Positions 8,100 to 16,458 of a stretch of DNA of 64,000 nt are shown one piece after another. The notes below the pieces were generated by a model. It did no database searches and was not told where the DNA came from. It was given only the letters and a program-made list of their open reading frames with translations. Made by a program: the position numbers and the translations under genes. This DNA comes from Coprobacillaceae bacterium UN01-12pH3A (lineage in GTDB: Bacteria > Bacillota_I > Bacilli_A > Erysipelotrichales > Coprobacillaceae). How positions within the stretch are numbered: position 1 is the first letter of the stretch; every line of letters begins with the position of its first letter. The stretch spans positions 25,692 to 89,691 of the forward strand of contig JAQENU010000013.1 of the NCBI GenBank assembly GCA_027676805.1. Direction: 5' to 3'.

Positions 8100-10244
8100 T
8101 TATCTGCTTAAGCTTCTTCTTTTTTTCTCTACTACAATTAATGCCGCAGAAACTAAACCAAGAAGGGCAAAGGCACTATATAATGAAGCATTGGTTTGAT
8201 CTCCTGTTGAAGGATTATCCGTCTTCTCAGTTTCGGTTTTATTTTCTCCTTTATCATCAGGTTTAACGATTTCTTCTGCCGGCAGTTTTTCATAAACCGC
8301 TGTAACAACTAAATCTTTCGTTACCTTACTAAAATCTGTATCCCATTTAGTAAATGTATATCCTTCGATTGTTGGGGCAGTAGGAGCAGTTGCTTTTTCT
8401 CCATCTTTTACAGTTTCTACTTTTAATACAGCTCCATTCATATCCACAAAGATGACTTGATGTGTCGTTTCTTCCGGAGTTGGTGTTGGAGTCACTGTTT
8501 TTTCTTCAAAAACAACTGCATAAGTTGAGAATCGATCGGTTTCAAAAGTAATGACATGATCTACTAATGAAGCTTTTATTTTATCTACTTTTCCTTCGTG
8601 AATGCGTAATACATAAACATCTTTATCTTTTGCATTCTCTGCTACATCGTTCGGTAATACAACAGTGAAAGTTACCGGTTTAGGCAATACTGTAATATTA
8701 CCTAAAGTCGTTGTGGATGTTTTTACTAAAACACTTAAATCAAGATACATTGCAACTTCTGTCACACTGTTATTTTCCTGTGTAATTTGTTTCAATTCAT
8801 TTTCAATCGCTTTGATATCTTCACTTGCTTGTGTATTTCCTGTGTTGATTTCTTCTACTGTTGGAGCTACTGTAATTGTTTCTCCTGATGCAATCGCACT
8901 ATTAATCTTTTCTGCTGTTTCTTTATCAGTAAACTCTGAATTTTCACCTTTACTAATAATATCATTTAATGTATCGTTCAAAATTTCAGGTGCTTTTTCA
9001 TCATTTAACCCAGCTTGTGGTTTTTCTACCGGCTTTTCAGTATCAACTGAAGGCGGTGTTGGGTTTTCTACCTTATAGACAGATACTGTACACTCTGCTT
9101 TTGCATTTCCTGCTGTAGCGGTAATTGTCGCTGTCCCCGGTGCTACTGCTGTCACCACACCATTTTCTACAACAGCGATTTTTGGATCACTTGATTGCCA
9201 AGTCACTGTATCCAATGTTTCATTTGGATTCACAACGGCTGTAATAGTCTTGTCAGATCCTGCTTCTAAAGTAAGTGTTGTATCTGATAATTGAATGCCT
9301 GTTGCAATAGGAGCTACTTTAAAAGTATCTTCAACTGGATATGCTTTATAGCCATCCATTACATATTCCGTTGGATCCGCTGAGAATATCCCAGAAGTAA
9401 TTTCAATAGTAGAGTTGACATGACCTACATAGAAATTTTCTACTGCTCCAGTATACGTACCACCGTTAATTCTCACTTCACCATTAGCGCTGTCTTCACT
9501 ATCCCAAGCATTATACACATAATAAGGGGTAGAAGCAAATATACCGTTGTTGATCGTTGCTTTATTCCAATTCAATAAAACAGCGTTCACATTATTTTGA
9601 TAACTTCCGCCATTTACTTCTAAAACACCATAATCATCATTTTTAAGATTGTACAATCCTCCGTCAAAAGTTCCACCATTGATAGTCAACGTTGAGGGTT
9701 CTTTTGTTTTATTATCTGTCTTAGTGAACCATCCGTTTTCAATTAAACTTGAAAAACATCCGTTTTGAGAAACACTAACCGGAGCATTAATTGTCATATC
9801 ACCATGATTCAACAATGTATAATAAGAGTTCCCTCCGTTATTAGAACTGCTGTTTCCAGCCTCTTTACTTCTTGTAAATGAACCACCGTTTAATTCAGCT
9901 GTTCCATCATTCCATAATGCTGTCTTTTGGTGTGTCACATTATCAACGGTTCCTGATCCGACAATTGTCAAATAACCTAAGTTCTTAATTGTATGATCTT
10001 TTTCATTCGTTAAAGTATGACCATTTAAATCCAATGTTAAAGTTTTATCTGCCGGCACAGTCACATCTGCCGTAATGTCTGCTGTTAATGTAATCGTTGT
10101 TACTGCTGAATCCTTAATAGCGTTCTTTAATTCTTCAGCTGTGCTGACTTTGCTTTCCCCAGTTGCTCCAACTTTAACAAAGTTGCCTATAAAAAGGCTT
10201 CCTACCATGAAAGCTGAAACAAACAAACTTATTGTTTTTTTCAT
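8100..10244 (-). CDS. Sortase-anchored surface protein with beta-helix, Big2 and InlB-type repeats
   Basis: A 714-residue cell-wall protein. A signal peptide (~1-28) is followed by a region (~60-300) of beta-helix repeats of the type TINGGTFDGGLYNL and VRINGGTYTGAVENF. A Big2 Ig-like domain (~315-392) ends in GTATITATAGNAKAECTVSV. A linker and a less clear domain follow, then an InlB/Flg_new repeat (~595-655) with EGYTFTKWDTDF. The C-terminus has the sorting signal NPSTGD, a hydrophobic stretch and KKRR, a sortase motif variant. Likely role: adhesion or glycan contact; the ligand is unknown. The start has the ribosome site AAGGAGG. Upstream is a segment bounded by perfect inverted repeats, next to a recombinase gene, so expression is probably phase variable. 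Confidence 0.88.
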   Translation of the reverse strand: MKKTISLFVSAFMVGSLFIGNFVKVGATGESKVSTAEELKNAIKDSAVTTITLTADITADVTVPADKTLTLDLNGHTLTNEKDHTIKNLGYLTIVGSGTVDNVTHQKTALWNDGTAELNGGSFTRSKEAGNSSSNNGGNSYYTLLNHGDMTINAPVSVSQNGCFSSLIENGWFTKTDNKTKEPSTLTINGGTFDGGLYNLKNDDYGVLEVNGGSYQNNVNAVLLNWNKATINNGIFASTPYYVYNAWDSEDSANGEVRINGGTYTGAVENFYVGHVNSTIEITSGIFSADPTEYVMDGYKAYPVEDTFKVAPIATGIQLSDTTLTLEAGSDKTITAVVNPNETLDTVTWQSSDPKIAVVENGVVTAVAPGTATITATAGNAKAECTVSVYKVENPTPPSVDTEKPVEKPQAGLNDEKAPEILNDTLNDIISKGENSEFTDKETAEKINSAIASGETITVAPTVEEINTGNTQASEDIKAIENELKQITQENNSVTEVAMYLDLSVLVKTSTTTLGNITVLPKPVTFTVVLPNDVAENAKDKDVYVLRIHEGKVDKIKASLVDHVITFETDRFSTYAVVFEEKTVTPTPTPEETTHQVIFVDMNGAVLKVETVKDGEKATAPTAPTIEGYTFTKWDTDFSKVTKDLVVTAVYEKLPAEEIVKPDDKGENKTETEKTDNPSTGDQTNASLYSAFALLGLVSAALIVVEKKRRSLSR

Positions 10245-10294
10245 AATTTTCCTCCTTTTAATTCTATCACTGCTTTCTTCATCAGTTTCCCCAT
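10241..10294 (-). CDS. Possible 17-residue leader peptide overlapping the surface-protein start
   Basis: Reading frame of 17 codons (MGKLMKKAVIELKGGKL) starting at 10294 with an upstream AGGGGG. Its TGA stop overlaps the ATG of the surface protein as ATGA. This four-base overlap is typical of translational coupling. It may only open the surface-protein ribosome site, which lies inside this frame. Length is too short for domain recognition, and coding status is unproven. Confidence 0.35.
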   Translation of the reverse strand: MGKLMKKAVIELKGGKL

Positions 10295-10313
10295 GATCCC
10301 CCCTAGTACAAAA

Positions 10314-10330
10314 GTTTACTATTTGTTACA
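10314..10330. repeat. Left inverted repeat of the invertible segment
   Basis: GTTTACTATTTGTTACA is the perfect reverse complement of 10409-10425. Two of the next three outer bases also match. It is a likely crossover site for the adjacent serine recombinase. Confidence 0.75.
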
Positions 10331-10408
10331 AGAATGTTATGATTTATTTGACAAATATTGGTGCGAATAAACCTATATTTTTTATTTGCTACAGGCCTTA
10401 GAATTATG
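10331..10408. other. Putative invertible promoter segment (phase-variation switch)
   Basis: A 78-bp segment bounded by perfect 17-bp inverted repeats. It lies in the 228-bp gap between a serine recombinase gene (upstream on the minus strand) and a surface-protein gene (downstream on the minus strand). The segment contains one recognisable promoter, on the plus strand. Inversion would turn it towards the surface protein. No coding sequence is present in the segment. Confidence 0.7.
10348..10379 (+). promoter_or_regulatory. Promoter-like sequence inside the invertible segment
   Basis: The perfect -35 box TTGACA (10348-10353) is followed by TATATT (10374-10379). The spacing of 20 bases is longer than ideal. 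As sequenced it fires to the right, antisense into the recombinase gene and away from the surface protein. On the opposite strand TTGTCA is visible, but no matching -10 box. Confidence 0.5.
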
Positions 10409-10425
10409 TGTAACAAATAGTAAAC
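10409..10425. repeat. Right inverted repeat of the invertible segment
   Basis: TGTAACAAATAGTAAAC is the perfect reverse complement of 10314-10330. It lies 47 bases past the recombinase stop codon. Confidence 0.75.
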
Positions 10426-10472
10426 CTTAAGTTACAAAAAAGTGAAGTTCATTTGCAAATTTAAACCTATTT

Positions 10473-11078
10473 TTACATTTTTTCTTTAATAAACTGCTTC
10501 ACCCAGCGAGAAAAAGTCATATGGCTGACATTCAATATTTCACTGGCTTTTCTTAGACTGATTTTCTCATCCAGCCATAGTTGAAGAATTTCCGGAAACT
10601 CTTCGGGAATCTTTTTAGGCGGTCTGCCAAAAGCTACTCCTTTTAATTTTGCTTCGCGGATTCCCTCTGCCTGTCTTTGACGGATATTTTCTCTTTCCAC
10701 CTGAGCCACATAAGAAAGGATTTGCAGCACTAAATCGGAAATAAATTTCCCCGTAACGCCATTTACTTGATTTCGGGTATCTAGCAATGGAGAATCCAAA
10801 ACAATAATATCTATATTCTTTATATTTGTTAGAAAACGCCATTGCTTTATAATCTCGTCATAGTCTCTGCCTAAACGGTCAATCGATTTAATATACAGTT
10901 CATCTCCCTCTTGCAGTTGTCTGAGCAGTCTTTTATAGCGTGGACGATTAAAGTCCTTGCCGGATAACTTATCAATATAAATTTTATCTTTCATTATGCC
11001 AGCCTGTTTCATGGCTGACATCTGCCGATCGATATTTTGGTCTTTGCTTGACACTCGCACATAACCATATTTCTTCAT
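10473..11078 (-). CDS. Serine recombinase (resolvase/DNA-invertase family)
   Basis: A 201-residue small serine recombinase, close in length to Hin and Gin. Catalytic residues line up at family-standard numbers: Arg8 and Ser10 in YGYVRVSSKDQN, Arg45, and Arg68/Arg71 in KSIDRLGRD. The long E-helix follows (LQILSYVAQVERENIRQRQA), then GRPPK and a C-terminal helix-turn-helix (SLRKASEILNVSHMTFSRW). Such enzymes cut and rejoin two short inverted sites. No transposase or other mobile genes surround it, and a pair of perfect inverted repeats lies 47 bases past its end. The simplest reading is a dedicated invertase for the surface-protein switch. The start follows AAGGAGG. Confidence 0.92.
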   Translation of the reverse strand: MKKYGYVRVSSKDQNIDRQMSAMKQAGIMKDKIYIDKLSGKDFNRPRYKRLLRQLQEGDELYIKSIDRLGRDYDEIIKQWRFLTNIKNIDIIVLDSPLLDTRNQVNGVTGKFISDLVLQILSYVAQVERENIRQRQAEGIREAKLKGVAFGRPPKKIPEEFPEILQLWLDEKISLRKASEILNVSHMTFSRWVKQFIKEKM

Positions 11079-11345
11079 ATATCTTCCTCCTTATCTTCTA
11101 CAAATTCTTATTATTTCACAATATGCTGTCATTAGGATATTAAAATGCTGTATCCATGAATAATAAAATTATCAAAAATACTTTCATGCTTTGTGCGGCA
11201 TAAAGTAATTTTTAGGATCAGATGAATAAAATAGGGGAAATGTTTAGCTAAAAAATAATATTTATTAAGCAAATAAATGGAAATGATTCTATTTTATGAG
11301 TGTGTTATAATCATTTTATAAATTGAAATAACAGGAGGAATAAAG

Positions 11346-11873
11346 ATGAAGATATGTAAAATAGAAGCTTCTAATGTAAATAGCGTTGCTGAACTGATGG
11401 CAAATATTAAACCGGACTGGTGGGATGTTGAAGGAGCCCGTCAGCAACTGCAGGATGTTTCACTGCTTGCCAAGCTTATTGGATGGTATATGGAAAAGGA
11501 AGGTAAACCGCAGGGCTGGATATTATGTGCAGAATTTGAAGGCTATTCTTATTTGAGCATAGAAAATCTAGGCTATGATGACCATGGCATCTTCGTCATG
11601 GAACAGCAATTGGAGCCGCTATTAAACGAAGCTGAAAAATATGCCAGAGAAAAAGGGCACCGCAATCTTAAATATGTCATTGGCTCAACAGACATGTCAT
11701 GCCATGGTCGTCCGATCCACAATTATGCGGATGAATTAAGAGAATTAACATCTCATCATCGTGAACATTTTGATTATTTTATCGATTATGGCTTTTGTCC
11801 AACCGGTTTTATTCCTCACTGTTACGGAGAAAACTATCATGGCATTATCATGATTAAATCATTAATGCTTTAA
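11346..11873 (+). CDS. Uncharacterised protein, possible GNAT-fold acetyltransferase
   Basis: A 175-residue soluble protein. It starts MKICKIEASNVNSVAELM, a beginning typical of GNAT-fold proteins, and contains a predicted alpha/beta pattern, but I see no clear acetyl-CoA loop (R/QxxGxG/A). It has conserved-looking aromatic and histidine-rich stretches (GSTDMSCHGRPIHNY, HYGFC-like IDYGFCPTGFIPHCYG). Function is not recognised. It has its own ribosome site (CAGGAGG) and a TATAAT box about 35 bases upstream. A large hairpin terminator follows. It stands alone between the recombinase and the sugar genes. Confidence 0.65.
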   Translation: MKICKIEASNVNSVAELMANIKPDWWDVEGARQQLQDVSLLAKLIGWYMEKEGKPQGWILCAEFEGYSYLSIENLGYDDHGIFVMEQQLEPLLNEAEKYAREKGHRNLKYVIGSTDMSCHGRPIHNYADELRELTSHHREHFDYFIDYGFCPTGFIPHCYGENYHGIIMIKSLML

Positions 11874-11890
11874 ATTTTTTATTAAGAATA

Positions 11891-11970
11891 AAAAAGTGCT
11901 GCTAGTAATGACGGAGCCTTAAAGCTGAACTATACAGCTAGAGGGTTCCATAACACTAACAACACTTTTT
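11891..11970 (+). terminator. Multi-part extended hairpin, probably terminator of the 11346 gene
   Basis: An outer stem pairs AAAAAGTG... with ...CACTTTTT, extended by TGCTAGT/ACTAACA with G-T pairs. A middle stem pairs GGAGCC with GGTTCC. An apical stem pairs AGCTG with CAGCT around a seven-base loop. A T-run ends it. It is more elaborate than the other terminators in the window. Confidence 0.6.
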
Positions 11971-12205
11971 ATTTTTTATAGATTAATCATTATTTCTTCA
12001 ATACACTCAGACTTCAGCCATTTAGTAAATAAAGAGAGCTAGCAGGATATACATAAACAGCAATGACAGTCCCTGCTAAATCTTTCATACACGATAAATG
12101 TATTTTGATAATGTGGTTTATCTGCTATCACCAATAAAAAGAAAAAAATAATTGTATATAATAAGCAGATCAATGAAATTTTATGAAATAAAATATATCC
12201 CTTAT

Positions 12206-12245
12206 AACAAAAAAACTAGAAATGACATTACATAATCTCTAGTTC
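12206..12245 (-). terminator. Second minus-strand hairpin with T-run after the mupG-like gene
   Basis: The seven-base stem AACTAGA/TCTAGTT is followed on the minus strand by seven T. Confidence 0.55.
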
Positions 12246-12253
12246 CACAATAT

Positions 12254-12278
12254 GAAAAAAGAGGCGAAGGGCCTCTTA
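12254..12278 (-). terminator. Terminator of the mupG-like gene
   Basis: The stem AAGAGGC/GCCTCTT is followed on the minus strand by six T in total. Confidence 0.8.
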
Positions 12279-12285
12279 AGTTTTA

Positions 12286-13377
12286 TTATTTGATAAAGTT
12301 AAATTTCTTCCATCCTTTAAGATGTTCTAAGATGCATAATTCTTCTTCAGGAATACGTCCTACTAAATTACGTTCTCCGTCATTAGGAATATCTTCTAAG
12401 ATGATTTGTACTTCTGCACGGTAATGTTTTAAGTTATCATTAATGACACAAACATCTCCGCGAGTAAAGAATTCTTTATCGCAAGGTGTATGAGGGATTG
12501 AAGTTTCTCTGTAAAGCATACGAGTGAATGAGCTTCTTACCATTTGACTTGGATAATCCCCTCTGTTTGAATGTACATGGTTGAATAATAAGTTCTTTTC
12601 TTCTTCTGTAACAGTATCCGCTAAATCAATTTTGATCTGTACTGTATTTAAATCAATGCCACCTAATGATTTTAATTCTTCTTCTGTTGCATAAGCATTA
12701 CCAATGATAACGTCATCGATTAATCCTGTTGCAAATAAATGTCTTGCCTGTAAATCGATTGGCATATTACGATGTATTTCACAAGTTGGCAATCCTGCAT
12801 ATACTTCCCATGGTCCGAAAGTCGGATCATTATGACTTGATACGAATGCTGCTGTTGTGAATCCTAAACGATTCCAGTTACGTGAGAAATTCATGAATAA
12901 ATCCCAGTCTAAAGCTGTATATTTTTGTGGATAGAAGTTATGGCAGATCAGCATTTGATCTTGTCTAGCTCCCATATGAAGCATTGCTTCTACATTGTCT
13001 GAAGTAGTAGAACCATTGAATTCAATTTTTAATCCATAAGGATTTTGTGTTGTCATGGCATCCATCATAGCTCCAAATGACATATCTAAACGTACAATAT
13101 CCACATGCATATCAGCAAATGGTTTTAAGTTTGTTGCAGTTGCTCCTAAATGTTCAAATACTTTAGGGTTTGTATCTACAGCTACTTCAAATCCTAATTC
13201 ATGAGCTTTATCCATGAATTCTTTAAATTCTTCAATCATTTCATCTTTTGGCTTGTTTACAGATAATAAGCAAGTAAAAATACGTGAAAATCCGTATTTA
13301 GCTGCCATTTCCATGTAAGCAAAATCTTTTTCTTTTGTTGAATGTTCTGGGTAAATTGAAATACCTAATCTTCTCAT
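12286..13377 (-). CDS. MupG-like TIM-barrel protein (DUF871), probable 6-phospho-N-acetylmuramidase family
   Basis: I place the start at 13377 (MRRLGISIYPEHSTKEKD), eight bases after AAGGAG. The longer in-frame extension is rejected: it lacks a ribosome site and has basic non-family sequence. The 363-residue protein matches the DUF871/MupG family. It has an N-terminal TIM barrel (~1-240, with EVAVDTNPKVFEHLG and LMICHNFYP-like segments) and a C-terminal cyclophilin-like domain (~250-363). S. aureus MupG hydrolyses MurNAc-6-phosphate-GlcNAc during peptidoglycan recycling. Relatives often sit, as here, with PTS and 6-phospho-beta-glucosidase genes, so a cellobiose-like 6-phosphate is also possible. 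A cre-like site lies upstream, and a terminator separates it from bglA. Confidence 0.82.
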   Translation of the reverse strand: MRRLGISIYPEHSTKEKDFAYMEMAAKYGFSRIFTCLLSVNKPKDEMIEEFKEFMDKAHELGFEVAVDTNPKVFEHLGATATNLKPFADMHVDIVRLDMSFGAMMDAMTTQNPYGLKIEFNGSTTSDNVEAMLHMGARQDQMLICHNFYPQKYTALDWDLFMNFSRNWNRLGFTTAAFVSSHNDPTFGPWEVYAGLPTCEIHRNMPIDLQARHLFATGLIDDVIIGNAYATEEELKSLGGIDLNTVQIKIDLADTVTEEEKNLLFNHVHSNRGDYPSQMVRSSFTRMLYRETSIPHTPCDKEFFTRGDVCVINDNLKHYRAEVQIILEDIPNDGERNLVGRIPEEELCILEHLKGWKKFNFIK

Positions 13378-13466
13378 ACTATGTCTCCTTTTTCTTTTCC
13401 CGTTTCTACGCTCAGATGTCCCGTATATCTTTAAGCTGCCTAAGGGAATTTCATTTACAACTAATA

Positions 13467-13480
13467 TCATAACGCTTTCA
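13467..13480 (-). promoter_or_regulatory. Candidate CcpA (cre) site upstream of the mupG-like gene
   Basis: On the minus strand TGAAAGCGTTATGA matches the cre pattern TGWAANCGNTNWCA with one mismatch. It lies about 90 bases before the start codon. Confidence 0.45.
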
Positions 13481-13511
13481 GCAGCATAAAATAAAGATAA
13501 TTCCAGAATCT

Positions 13512-13546
13512 GAAAATGAAAACATCGCCTATTAAGACGATGTTTA
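13512..13546 (-). terminator. Terminator after the 6-phospho-beta-glucosidase gene
   Basis: The eight-base stem AAACATCG/CGATGTTT is followed on the minus strand by a T-rich tract. Confidence 0.7.
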
Positions 13547-13550
13547 GCTA

Positions 13551-15044
<1,494 letters not shown>

Positions 15045-15053
15045 TTATAGTTA

Positions 15054-15461
15054 TTATTGAATAGACTTACGATAGCTGCAAACGCGTTTAATACGCATAA
15101 CATTGTCTTCATTAGGAAAATGAAACGGGTTCATCTTCGTTTCTTTAAACCCTTCGACAATATCCAAGGCATCTTCATAGACGTCTTCTACATTCATTGA
15201 GCCATACATCTTTGGGGGCAGTAAATAAATCGGTGTTTCAATATCCCCATATTTTTTCATGAATGTACTGATTTCAAATTTTAAATGCGGACAGCACATT
15301 ACCACATCATATTGATTCATCACATCATGTGACAATGCAAAGGGTTGAAAATCGATTGAAATCTGATCCTCATATCCTTTTTCCTTAATTTCATTTGACA
15401 TCTTGACAGACATTGCACTTGAAGAGAATCCGCCTAAACAGCATATTAATATCTTTACCAT
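15054..15461 (-). CDS. Orphan PTS IIB component, lactose/cellobiose-like
   Basis: A 135-residue protein. It has the IIB fold start VKILICCLGGFSSSAMSVKM, where a cysteine after the first strand is the expected phosphorylation site (Cys7 or Cys8). The usual CxxGMSTS loop is altered to CLGGFSSS. It has the second-strand motif YDVVMCCPHLKFE. The C-terminus is longer than in typical ~100-residue IIB proteins. No IIA or IIC gene is in the window, so it must serve a transporter encoded elsewhere, or act as a phosphorylation-dependent regulator. It starts the bglA operon, behind an inverted repeat and a cre-like site. Confidence 0.78.
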   Translation of the reverse strand: MVKILICCLGGFSSSAMSVKMSNEIKEKGYEDQISIDFQPFALSHDVMNQYDVVMCCPHLKFEISTFMKKYGDIETPIYLLPPKMYGSMNVEDVYEDALDIVEGFKETKMNPFHFPNEDNVMRIKRVCSYRKSIQ

Positions 15462-15488
15462 GTTTTTCCTCCTTAACTGTACACAGTA

Positions 15489-15521
15489 TGTTTTAATATT
15501 AACACTGATTGTATTAAAACA
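15489..15521. promoter_or_regulatory. Inverted repeat, candidate operator of the PTS IIB-bglA operon
   Basis: The perfect 10-bp arms TGTTTTAATA (15489-15498) and TATTAAAACA (15512-15521) are separated by 13 bases. They overlap the most likely -35/-10 region on the minus strand (TTGTTT and TTAATATT). The position suits a local sugar-responsive repressor that is not encoded in the window. Confidence 0.5.
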
Positions 15522-15531
15522 AAAGCAATTT

Positions 15532-15545
15532 TATAACCGCTTTCA
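15532..15545 (-). promoter_or_regulatory. Candidate CcpA (cre) site for the PTS IIB-bglA operon
   Basis: On the minus strand TGAAAGCGGTTATA matches the cre pattern with one mismatch, about 70 bases before the IIB start. Confidence 0.45.
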
Positions 15546-15554
15546 TTTTTTGTA

Positions 15555-15580
15555 AATTAAAAACACCATATCGGTGTTTA
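15555..15580 (-). terminator. Terminator overlapping the stop of the Gx transporter gene
   Basis: The stem AAACACC/GGTGTTT is followed on the minus strand by TTAATTT. Confidence 0.7.
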
Positions 15581-16093
15581 GGCTTTCATGCTTTTCGTAT
15601 ATTTTGATAAATACATAACAATTGTATTCGCAATAATTCCGGTAAATATTCCTGTTGGAATGGAAGTGGCAAACAAAGCAATGATCCAGGTTGCCATCGC
15701 CCATGACTGATAAATATAGACAACAACTAAAATCTGTCCCACTCCATGACCGATTGCACTGACAATCGAGGTTGATACCATCGGCAGTTTTGTAAACCTT
15801 CTAACCAGCATAATCGCAATGGAGCTTAGTAAGACTCCACCGGCAGATATAAACCATGTATAACTAAAGATAGAGCCTCTTAGCAGTCCCGCTAATACCA
15901 CTCTTAAAATATTAACAATCGCCATTTCCTTTGCCGAAAATAATTCGATTGTAACCAAGGAAATGATATTTGCAAACCCTAATTTTATTCCATAAGGCAG
16001 CGGCAAAGCAAGGCTGGCTTCAAATGTGTGGAGAGCAACCGCAAGGGTGGTTAGCATCGCAATATAAACGAGCTTTCTTGTTTTTTTATTCAT
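15578..16093 (-). CDS. Gx transporter family membrane protein (heptaprenyl diphosphate synthase component I-like; EetB-like)
   Basis: A 171-residue protein with about five membrane segments. It has the family's N-terminal LPLPYGIKLGFANIISL pattern and glycine pairs (GLLRGSIFSYTW). Annotation as component I of heptaprenyl diphosphate synthase is traditional, but the fold is an ECF-like integral membrane protein. In Listeria a member (EetB) belongs to the flavin-based extracellular electron transfer set. It overlaps the preceding FMN-binding lipoprotein gene by eight bases, so the two are translationally coupled. That pairing supports a flavin or quinone electron-transfer role over isoprenoid synthesis. 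The exact function is not established. Confidence 0.78.
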   Translation of the reverse strand: MNKKTRKLVYIAMLTTLAVALHTFEASLALPLPYGIKLGFANIISLVTIELFSAKEMAIVNILRVVLAGLLRGSIFSYTWFISAGGVLLSSIAIMLVRRFTKLPMVSTSIVSAIGHGVGQILVVVYIYQSWAMATWIIALFATSIPTGIFTGIIANTIVMYLSKYTKSMKA

Positions 16094-16457
16094 TGCTTCC
16101 TCCCGATGTATTATTTTCTAACAGTGCCTCGTCCAAAGCCGCTTTGACTGCTTCCAAAACTCCCTGACTAGAAGCCGTAGCACCCGTCACAACGTCGATG
16201 CCCTCTAGTGAATTCTTGCCAACAATCTCCGGCAGCAGTTTTTCTTTTACTTCAGTCATATAAGAAGCCGTTTCATTATCCTTAATAATATCAACAGCCG
16301 ATAAATTACCATCTGCTACGGTAATCTTAACTTGAATGGTGCCGCATTTACCGTTTCCAACACCTATGTATTCTCCATCCTTATAGAGAGATTTTTCTTT
16401 TGTACTGCATCCGCTGATAACTAATAGAATGCTGATGATCCATAAAATCTTTTTCAT
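16086..16457 (-). CDS. FMN-binding domain lipoprotein
   Basis: A 123-residue exported lipoprotein. The lipobox VISGC gives Cys17 as the anchor. It is followed by a single FMN_bind domain (~30-112) with the flavinylation motif DVVTGATAS; Thr94 is the predicted residue carrying FMN by phosphoester linkage. The domain is related to NqrC and RnfG. An ApbE flavin transferase is encoded at 32272. It starts one base after the stop of the exonuclease gene and overlaps the Gx transporter gene. The small size and lipid anchor suit a one-electron relay on the outer face of the membrane. Confidence 0.87.
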   Translation of the reverse strand: MKKILWIISILLVISGCSTKEKSLYKDGEYIGVGNGKCGTIQVKITVADGNLSAVDIIKDNETASYMTEVKEKLLPEIVGKNSLEGIDVVTGATASSQGVLEAVKAALDEALLENNTSGGSNE

Positions 16458-16458
16458 A

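Larger units (their letters stand above)
11874..12285. other. Long intergenic region with hairpins, no intact gene
   Basis: This 412-base gap holds one complex hairpin (11891-11970) and two simple minus-strand terminators. Between 11975 and 12200 I see no intact reading frame. Short minus-strand peptides there (ending EEIMINL and LYLLNG in different frames) could be decayed coding sequence, but this is weak. Confidence 0.5.

Noticed and set aside
10314..10425. The 17-bp inverted repeat read as the recombinase terminator
   Set aside because: The loop would be 78 bases, the stem is AT-rich, and no T-run follows on the minus strand. An adjacent invertase explains it better.
11975..12200. Minus-strand peptide fragments (LYLLNG and TKWLKSECIEEIMINL) as a frameshifted pseudogene
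   Set aside because: Each fragment is under 40 codons, no family is recognisable, and joining them needs an assumed frameshift. Noted only as unexplained sequence.
13378..13470. N-terminal extension of the MupG-like protein
   Set aside because: It has no ribosome site and contains a cre-like site, so it is promoter region rather than coding sequence.
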